In this document: positions 57,036 to 64,000 of the stretch, in pieces
Position numbering within the stretch: the stretch's first letter is position 1
Layout of the letters: each line of letters opens with the position of its first letter
Assembly (NCBI GenBank): GCA_050084515.1
Contig: CM114271.1
Location: 64,046,001 to 64,110,000, forward strand
Direction of reading: 5' to 3'
Origin: Blasia pusilla
Taxonomy: Eukaryota > Marchantiophyta > Marchantiopsida > Blasiales
DNA: 64,000 nt
The notes under the pieces: model-generated
Seen by the model: the letters and a program-made list of their open reading frames with translations, nothing else
What the model was told of the DNA's origin: nothing
The model's database searches: none
Translations under genes and position numbers: made by a program

Positions 57036-58530
57036 GGGAGAGACAAGAAGACCACAAGAGATCTTCATTTACAATGAGATTGAAGCTCTCAAATTTTGCA
57101 AGCTTGTTTTATTTTTCAGGACCAAGATAAACCATTAGACCACATTGAGGGAGGGGCTCATGTGAGATGAGTGTATAACCACAAGTTGAGGGGCTCATGG
57201 GAATAGCAAAAGCTGCGTTCCAAACGTTTGTATGCTTTGTTATGTAGATTTAGCGTATGGGATAGTTAGCCATTGAAAGTGTTGCCCAATTTTTGATAGG
57301 ATTTGACAAGTATGGGGACTAGGTTCTCCATGTTTTTAACTCTTGAGAGTTCCAGGGGAAAAGCTTTTGGTTTTTTTTTACAAATTTACCATTTTTATTA
57401 TTTTTTTGTAGGAGAAATCAGCCCCAACTTGAAGGGCTACCAAATATTTCATTCCAAATGTCAACTCCTAAATCACGTTATTCATCCCCAATTTCTAATG
57501 GGTTTGAACTAGAAATCTAATTTCAAAATTAAGATGATTTTTTTGCATGCTATCAAAGAAATGGTGCACAATGTGGATATTGAGCAAATTGTTATCCTTT
57601 CCTTGGGATGCCATAGCCAACTTATGAAAGGATAACAATTTCAAAAATTATCCAAAGGAAATTTCTTTTGAGATAGAAAGCAAAAAATCATTTATTTTAG
57701 AGGGCTAGAAGTCAAAACCCTTTTGGGAAGAAATTGAGTGAAAAATGTGATTTAGGAGTTGAAATTTGGAGGATAATTCCAGAGCAAGAGTCCAAAAATA
57801 ATATGGTAAATGTGTAAAAAACAAACCAAAATTGGGGGATATTTTAGTAATAAGTCAAAATTGGGGGTATGATGTTTTTCCCCTACCGCGTCATGAGTTA
57901 TTGAAAATAGGACCAGGGGGGGGATACATTGTCAAGCGGCATTCCCGCCAAGAGCTACATAACAAATGCAATGGCTACGCTTTTGCTCACTTAAGCACGC
58001 TAAACCTCATGGGGAACATGCTATGGTTTGAAAATAAAACAAGCTCCCAAATTTGAGAGCTTCAATCTCGTGGTTATACCGCCATCTCACATGTGACCAT
58101 ATCGGCCTTTTGGTCTAAGGTTTATCTTGGTCGTGTTTTGCAGCTCACCTTGCTCTATGGCGTTTGAATGTGACATGTCGTTGTAGTTGTTGTGGTCTTC
58201 TTGGTCCTCCCCTCCTTCCGCCGTCGTCTAAGCCTACCATAGTCGGACACAACCCGCCATTAAATTTTGCCAATTGCTCATTGGAAGGAATGACGTCTCA
58301 ATAAAAAGCGGATGATGGAAAATCCATACGGAATACAAAAATGCAAACTCAAGTTCAATGTCGTAAGTTGGAACAAAATGAGCACGTTAGGCCTCTCCTG
58401 GTTGGTAGATTCAATTAGTGTTCTAGATCCATGTGACTTGCCTTAATCTGAGCCTTCCCTAACTTAAGGTGTCCATGGACTTTGTTGGAGAAATGGAGAC
58501 CTCTCCTTCGATGGTTTGAAGTTGAAAAAT
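56685..58530. repeat. Imperfect palindrome (foldback), arms about 0.9 kb
   Basis: The centre is aaattgttatcctttc (57,586-57,601) paired with gaaaggataacaattt (57,626-57,641). Outward the arms stay collinear: 57,460-57,490 with 57,740-57,770 (caactcctaaatcac), 57,072-57,120 with 58,035-58,066 (attgaagctctcaaa), 56,885-56,945 with 58,296-58,350 (ttttccatcatccgctttttattgag-type block) and 56,690-56,790 with 58,395-58,512 (ggtctccatttctccaac). The left arm also has a (GA)16 tract at 57,000-57,031. Indels make the arms unequal. Confidence 0.8.
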
Positions 58531-58559
58531 TCACGCCTTGCCAAATTTTTGGATACCAT

Positions 58560-59040
58560 TGTCGTGTCAAGAGCCTTTCTTTGAGTAAGGGCGTACCTTC
58601 TAGCTATAGTAGACGTGGTTGATGCAAATAAAACTCTGTAAGAATTTCTCTTTTTTCAATATAGAATTATTATGTAAACCCTCCATTTTCTATCTCCGAT
58701 GGAATCAAGCTTGTGAAGGTCAGTTCACCTATCAAAGCGATCAATTCTTCATAACATGGAACCCCGAAATTCCTAATTATGAAGTCCTTTTAAACTACTT
58801 TACGTTTGTACAAAAGAAAAATAGCATAACTAGTATTAAACCCACATGATCATTTTGGCCTATTGACGTCCCATGGATAGTTATTAAGGACATAGAAAGT
58901 GCAATCTCATGTCCTTCCATTGACTTAGGAAGAATCAACGGCTATTCTTTGGAGATTCCATGATGATGAATGGTCCCAAAATGATAAACTTCAAGGAGTC
59001 CATCAATGCCAAGAGGAGGTCACTAGTGCTTGATCTAAGT
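58560..59040 (-). pseudogene. Unknown repetitive ORF family, copy 2 (most decayed)
   Basis: The nucleotide sequence aligns with 44,527-44,990 over about 400 bp (ttctagct, the tract with aatatagaattatta, ggaccccgaaattccta-type and actagtattaaaccc blocks). On the minus strand, fragments of the same protein are visible (YKRK, RNFGV). Stops are frequent. Confidence 0.6.
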
Positions 59041-59449
59041 CCACGATGTCTCAAGAATTGGTAGAGCACTATTTTATTGGAGGTGTTTTATGGAGTATTG
59101 GGAGGAGTGGTTCGCATACCACGATGAAGGATTAGGTGATGGGCATCTCCAGCAAAATTACAGTTCGATTACACACACTAATATCTTTAGTGCTCTCAAG
59201 GAACCAGCGATAAAGAGCCTGCACATGAAGAGGTTCCATGTTGCAAGCAACCACACCTACGCCAAATTAAAAGCATGCCCACCGACCCCCTACCCACTTA
59301 GTGACAGGTCTCCGTTTGGGTACCTGGACTTCTATGGACTGACCCATGCAATGAAGCAAGCTGCAGGTTGCTGAAGTTTTGCTGAAAAATCAAATACATA
59401 TATGCGGTGGTCAGGAAACTTTGGAAACCAAGTTTATGGAGATACCCCA

Positions 59450-62400
59450 TGTACCGCACTATGCATGGTTTGGAAAGATGTGCAGCACCCGGACGGACAA
59501 CAACAGAGGTATGAAGGGTGTCGGGTTCTTCATCAGAGACTTCATGGTGGACATGTGTGAGATCATCAACACATGGCTCGAGTATGAACACAACATATGG
59601 GTCAAAGTCTGAGCATAGTGCAACTCGTGGGATATGTATATTGGGTGTATTTACATGCCTACAAACGTGAATGTGTTGTTGTAACAAAGGCAACTTTTGA
59701 TTGTGTGAAAACTGATTGCCTAGGGTTCCAGACAAAGGGTAACATAGTCTTGTTGGAGGACTTCAATAGGTGGGTGGGGCAAGGCACCGATTCCCAAGCA
59801 GAGATCCGGATGTTTGGAGATGTGAGAGTGAATGGAAATAGCACACGACTGATCACGATGTTGAGGGAACTTCAACTGATGGCACTGAATGATAGGCATA
59901 AGGTGGGTTTGGACTAGGGTCAACTTCAAGGAGAATGAAAGCTCCATTGTGGACTACATAGTTGTGGATGAGGAACTCTACAGACATATTGGGAAGATCA
60001 CAGTGGATGCGAAAGACATTGGAAGATCAGATCATTCATTGGTTTGGACAGAGTTGCAGCAAAGGCAAAAATGCTCGACCAAACCAGTGAAGAGAGTGAT
60101 CAAGAAATGGAGGATAGAGGACTTCCAAAATGAGGGCAACAAGAAGGTGTACATTGGCAAGCTGGAAGAAAATCTCTTGGCATTTGACACTTTCATTGCA
60201 TCTACCGTCAAGACCTTTGGGTTCACAAGAACAACTCTGAACATGGTGCTGGCATGGTGGGAGCATGGAGTGACAGATGCCGCCGAGATTGCTCTCAACA
60301 GGAAATTGATAATATGCGGCAGAGCCGTCAAATGGTGGTCCTTGGAACTCAAGGCAGACATTGCCAAACGAAGGGAAGCGTATGTAACAAGTACCAAAGC
60401 TAGGGACGATGCATCCTTGTGGGTAGAGTATGTGGCCCTACGCAAGGAAACCCGTCTTCTTGTGTGCATGCACAAGAAGAAATTGAACCAAGTGACATAC
60501 TCATCCATCAATGAGAATTTCACTAAGAATCAGAAAAATTTATGGATGGAAGTGCAGAAATTGAGCAAGGCCAGGGACAAAAACCATGTAAAGGCCTTGA
60601 AGAGAAACGATGGTGGAATGGTGACCACGGCTAAATAGATCCGACATGTGTTGGAAGACCTTTACAAGGAGTTAGGCAGGAAGCCTGCTCGGAGATCCCT
60701 TGAAGAGCATAACTTTGAGAGGGTGGTGGAGGATTTTGTTCAGATACAATGGGATAAGGTAGATGATGAGGTTGAGTTGGGCAACCCATATAACAATTGG
60801 TTCTCCCTGGCTGAGGCGGGAGCAGCGATCAAAGAACTTGTGAACCACAAAGCAAGCGGTGGTGATGAGCTTGTGAATGAGTTGTTGAAGTATGGCGATG
60901 TTGCTATGGCTCGATCTCTAGTGAGTCTCTTCAACCTGGTCTCGCGGGCAGAAGTCATCCCACAAAGATGGCGGATGGGAGTCATCGTGAACCTCTTCAA
61001 GAAGGGTGAGCGAGAAGACCTTGGAAACTACAAGGGTATTACATTGTTGAGTGTAGTCGGGAAGCTCTTTTTCCGTATACTCAACAATAGGATCTTTGTG
61101 TACCTGGAGGAGAATCCTGTCATCAAGGAAGGCCACGCTGGCTTCCGGCAAGCCCAAGGATGCGTGGATCACATATTCACCTTCAGTCACATTATCCAGG
61201 GTAGGAATGAAAGAGGGGAAACCCACCTATTGCTTCTTCTTGGACCTCAAGAAGGCATATGACACTGTATGGCGTGACGGGCTATCTTATAGCTTGTGGA
61301 AGGCGGGGCTGAGAGGGAAAATATGGAGGGTAGTGGATAAGATGTATCAGAACACAAGGAGTAGAGTTTTGGTGAATGGCCAAAAGAGTGGGACATTCGA
61401 CATCAAGCAAGGAGTGGCTCAAGGATGCCCCCTCTCCCCCACTCTCTTCAACATTTTCGTGAATTCCCTATTGGAAGAAATGGAGGATAGTGGACTAGGC
61501 GTACGGGTGGGCAACAACTCTGTTGTTGCCCTAATGTTTGCTGATGACTTTGGTGGCCTCAACGAAACAAGAGAGAAACTCCAAGAAATGATCTCCCTGA
61601 CCAAAATCTGGTATGACATGTGGGGCATGGAGGCAAATGTACTGAAGTGCGGTGTGATGATTTTCAATGGCAAGGAGGAGGACCAAGCCCAATAGTGGTA
61701 CTAGGGAAAACAAGAGATCCTCCGTGTGGCTACATACACCTATCTGGGCATAGAATTCTTGGAAGATTGCATGTGGGATGATGCACACATCAAGAAGACT
61801 ACTGAGAAAGGCCACAAGAAGGTGAACGGTCTGTCCAGATTCCTACACTGCCGGGATATCACATCAGAAGTAAAGCGCTCTGTTATTTTGCATACCATCT
61901 GTCCCTTGCTGGAATACAGGGCAGCAGTGTGGGATACCAACACCAAACAAAGGGATAGGCTTGAAGCTGTACAACTGAAGGCATTTCGGGGTATGATGTC
62001 AACCTCATCACGAACAGCCGGAGTTGGTGTGAGATCAAAACTAGATGTTTAACCCTTGGAGGACAGACGTGACATTGCCAAGTTGAAATGGTGGAGGCAT
62101 CTGGAGACAATGGACTCCCATCGCTTTCCTAAAGAGGTGATGGTGAAAACCTGGATCCAAAGAAGACCCGTAAAGCAGGCCAAATCTTGGACGAAAAAGG
62201 TTCAAGAGATTGTGCAAGCTTCCAAGCTCCCAACATGGCCTAAACTGTGGGAGCAAGATGAGAAAGCATTTGTGGATACCATAACCAAAGCAGTGGGCAA
62301 ACGCTCACAACAGAAGAGCGTGGAGGAAGCCATGAAAACGTCTAACCTCTCTCTCTTGACGATATATCCCAAGAAGGGAGAACTGAAGAACTATTTGCGG

Positions 62401-62640
62401 GGAATCCCTTGCTTGGGAACCCGGCTCAAGTTCAAGTTCAGAATGGGGGAAATCCCCTTGAACCATAAGAAAAGCAGGATGGGAACACAACTAAACTCTT
62501 GCGCCTTGTGTGACGATGGGGATGAAACCTCTAGTCATTACTTGATCTCCTGCGCAAAATTCACATTTCACAAAGCAAGAGCATATGCTGATATTTCTAA
62601 GCTGGTAGCACCATAACTATTCAACACATTCAGTAGGCTT
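59450..62640 (+). mobile_element. Degenerate LINE retrotransposon (AP endonuclease, RT, C-terminal zinc knuckle)
   Basis: The order is that of a non-LTR element. The endonuclease (59,480-60,060) has VGFFIRDFMV, EDFNRWVGQGTDSQAEI (where active enzymes have GDFN) and GRSDHSLVW with the catalytic His. The RT (60,800-61,690) has NYKGITLLSVVGKLFFRILN, AGFRQAQGCVDH, CFFLDLKKAYDTVW, GVAQGCPLSPTLFNIF and the catalytic FADD. The C-terminal region (61,726-62,616) has a CALCDDGDETSSHYLISC zinc-knuckle. In-frame stops lie at 60,636, 61,693 and 62,050, a frameshift lies near 61,230, and the endonuclease has several more, so it is inactive. No 5' ORF1 or clear poly-A tail was found. Confidence 0.85.
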
Positions 62641-63364
62641 GATTCATTGCCCAAAGCTGCTGACTTGATTGGGGATCCCAATCAGGTAAAGTAGATGGTG
62701 TGGTGAAGAGTTTCTTGGTTGACACTTGGAAACTCCTCAGAAACACATTGTTTGGTCAACACTCACACTATATGAGAGTGTCTCCCTCCTCTCATATGGT
62801 ACCTTCTTCACTTGCTTCTTTCTCTACACCCATCTCAGTCTCAAGCACCATCCGCGGGGTCTATGGTCGCAAGGCTACAATAGACACTACTTAATGAGTA
62901 CATTCTCTCTTTCCTTATGAGTATATTTAGAGGAGGGACCTTCAAGGGTTCACTACCTTGAACTTCCATTCTCGAGTTTCTTCTATCACTCTTAAATGGA
63001 TGATATTGAACTTGCTTGCTCTTCCAATGAGTGTGGACTACCCCTTTAGAGAGAATAATTTTGATATAATCTATTCTTCAGGAGTTCAAGAGTTTGATAA
63101 GTGTGGAGTTGATTGATTTTAAGAGACTTAGAAGAGTTTTCTTTATTATTCTTTAGATAATAGATGGATTTGGACTTGATTATTCTTCGAATGAGAGTGG
63201 ATTATCCCTTTAAAAAAAAACAACTAAGCCATAATCCATTCTTGAGGTGTTAGAGATTAACAAAAGTAGACAAATTTTTTGAAAAATTTTCTTCCATGAA
63301 TCTGAAGGAATATGTGTAGCGATCATCAGTGATCTAAAATGTTATATAGGAAATTAGAGGATGT
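62641..63364. other. No gene recognised
   Basis: It contains two diverged copies of a block near 63,000-63,070 and 63,170-63,250 (tggacttgattattcttc / aatgagagtggattatccctt against ttgaacttgcttgctcttc / aatgagtgtggactacccctt), suggesting a local duplication. It is non-coding. Confidence 0.45.
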
Positions 63365-63640
63365 GTGTTAATCATGGATAGAGGTGGACCGTAAGAGGTA
63401 CTCGACTTTCCTTTCATTAACCCATACTATGTAAAGGTCCTTTTCGTAGATAAGCATTGGTTTTTTGGTTATCCAGTCTATCATTTTGGAGAGGCATTCA
63501 TAAACCAAGTTATGCAATCACCAACTTTGGTAATACTTATATACAAACGCGAAATTGTTTATAGAGACTTATTAGTTTCAACTCTCTTGCTTAAGCATAC
63601 AGTAAGAAAGCTCGAGGATTTTGCTATTGATGAGTGAGTC
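63365..63640 (+). pseudogene. Unknown repetitive ORF family, copy 3
   Basis: The plus strand encodes, after a stop near its start, DFPFINPYYVKVLFVDKHWF, then YPVYHFGEAFINQVMQSPTL and then YKREIVYRDLL. It aligns with copy 1 (44,527-45,049, minus). It ends near 63,636 (TGA). It is inactive or partial, and the function is unknown. Confidence 0.55.
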
Positions 63641-64000
63641 AAAGTTTTAAGAGTCAACGTTGAGAGTAGAAATGGCTAAACTTAAGCTTCTAGGAATCCT
63701 AAGGTTGGAGCTCCTTCGACAATTAGGAACTTTATGAGGATATACATATGGTGTGACAATATTGAGCATCAACTCCAAGAATATGAGGAGTTCTTAAAAG
63801 ATCTTAGGAATGGAGTTTTAATTTTTAAAGACAGAAAGATTCATTCAACATAGATTGATATGCCTTTAAATACAAACTTTTCCATAACAATATTCTTAAC
63901 ATCGTGGTCGGGTGTTGAAATTACGTGTCGTTTCTTCAACAATGTGCATAACTTCTTGATCTACAACGTCATATAATCGACTTCTTCATCAACCTTCCAT
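63641..64000. other. Window end, no gene recognised
   Basis: AT-rich sequence with short broken frames. Nothing recognised. Confidence 0.4.

Noticed and set aside
60032-60523. 163-codon minus-strand frame
   Set aside because: Antisense shadow of the LINE endonuclease-RT linker.

Overview
The window reads as nuclear DNA of a land plant, probably a seedless one (bryophyte, lycophyte or fern). Four ordinary, mostly intron-containing plant genes sit in the first 27 kb. They are embedded in long intergenic DNA full of decayed transposable elements. The DNMT3-like (not DRM-like) layout of the methyltransferase modules and a nuclear piece of mitochondrial nad2 near a group II maturase piece also fit a seedless plant. 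That assignment is inference, because no diagnostic marker gene is present.

Layout: 0.2-1.7 kb holds the 3' half of the mitochondrial branched-chain 2-oxoacid dehydrogenase E1-beta gene (+). It converges on a receptor-like cytoplasmic kinase (-, 2.4-3.7 kb). From 3.7 to 15.3 kb there are no recognised genes, only a dead Copia element, dispersed and tandem repeats and one GC-rich block. A three-exon Mpv17/PMP22 gene (-, 15.3-17.6 kb) follows, then a transposon-derived ORF remnant and an AT-rich tandem duplication (18-20.6 kb). A five-exon GDSL esterase/lipase gene (-, 21.8-27.1 kb) is the last intact host gene. From 27 to 31.4 kb there is a decayed hAT transposase preceded by an interleaved repeat mosaic and followed by a perfect hairpin, tRNA-like repeats and a captured RRM exon.

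The most interesting part is 31.9-54.2 kb. Three Ty3/Gypsy-like elements, all on the minus strand, carry a cytosine-5 DNA methyltransferase module between protease and reverse transcriptase. In the two that retain integrase, the integrase ends in a PHD finger. Element 2 (33.5-42.5 kb) shows the whole architecture: LTR, gag with two zinc knuckles, protease, DNMT3-like methyltransferase with motifs I, IV, VI, VIII, IX and X in canonical order, RT, RNase H, integrase, PHD finger, polypurine tract, LTR. It has frameshifts. Element 1 (31.9-33.5 kb) keeps only methyltransferase and protease. Element 3 (49.3-54.2 kb) keeps PHD, integrase, RNase H, RT and a methyltransferase that has lost its target-recognition region. 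A segment about 74% identical to 5S rRNA lies in the leader of element 2.

Between and beyond these elements lie host-gene debris and repeats: a BASS-type transporter fragment, a chitin deacetylase pseudogene with a chitin-binding domain, an EDM2-like multi-PHD pseudogene, long CA, CT and GA tracts, mitochondrial-type nad2 and group II maturase pieces, a 1.85-kb imperfect palindrome, three copies of an unknown repetitive ORF, and a degenerate LINE (59.5-62.6 kb). Exon boundaries were placed by eye from splice dinucleotides, phase and family similarity. Family identities come from recognised motifs, not from a database search.
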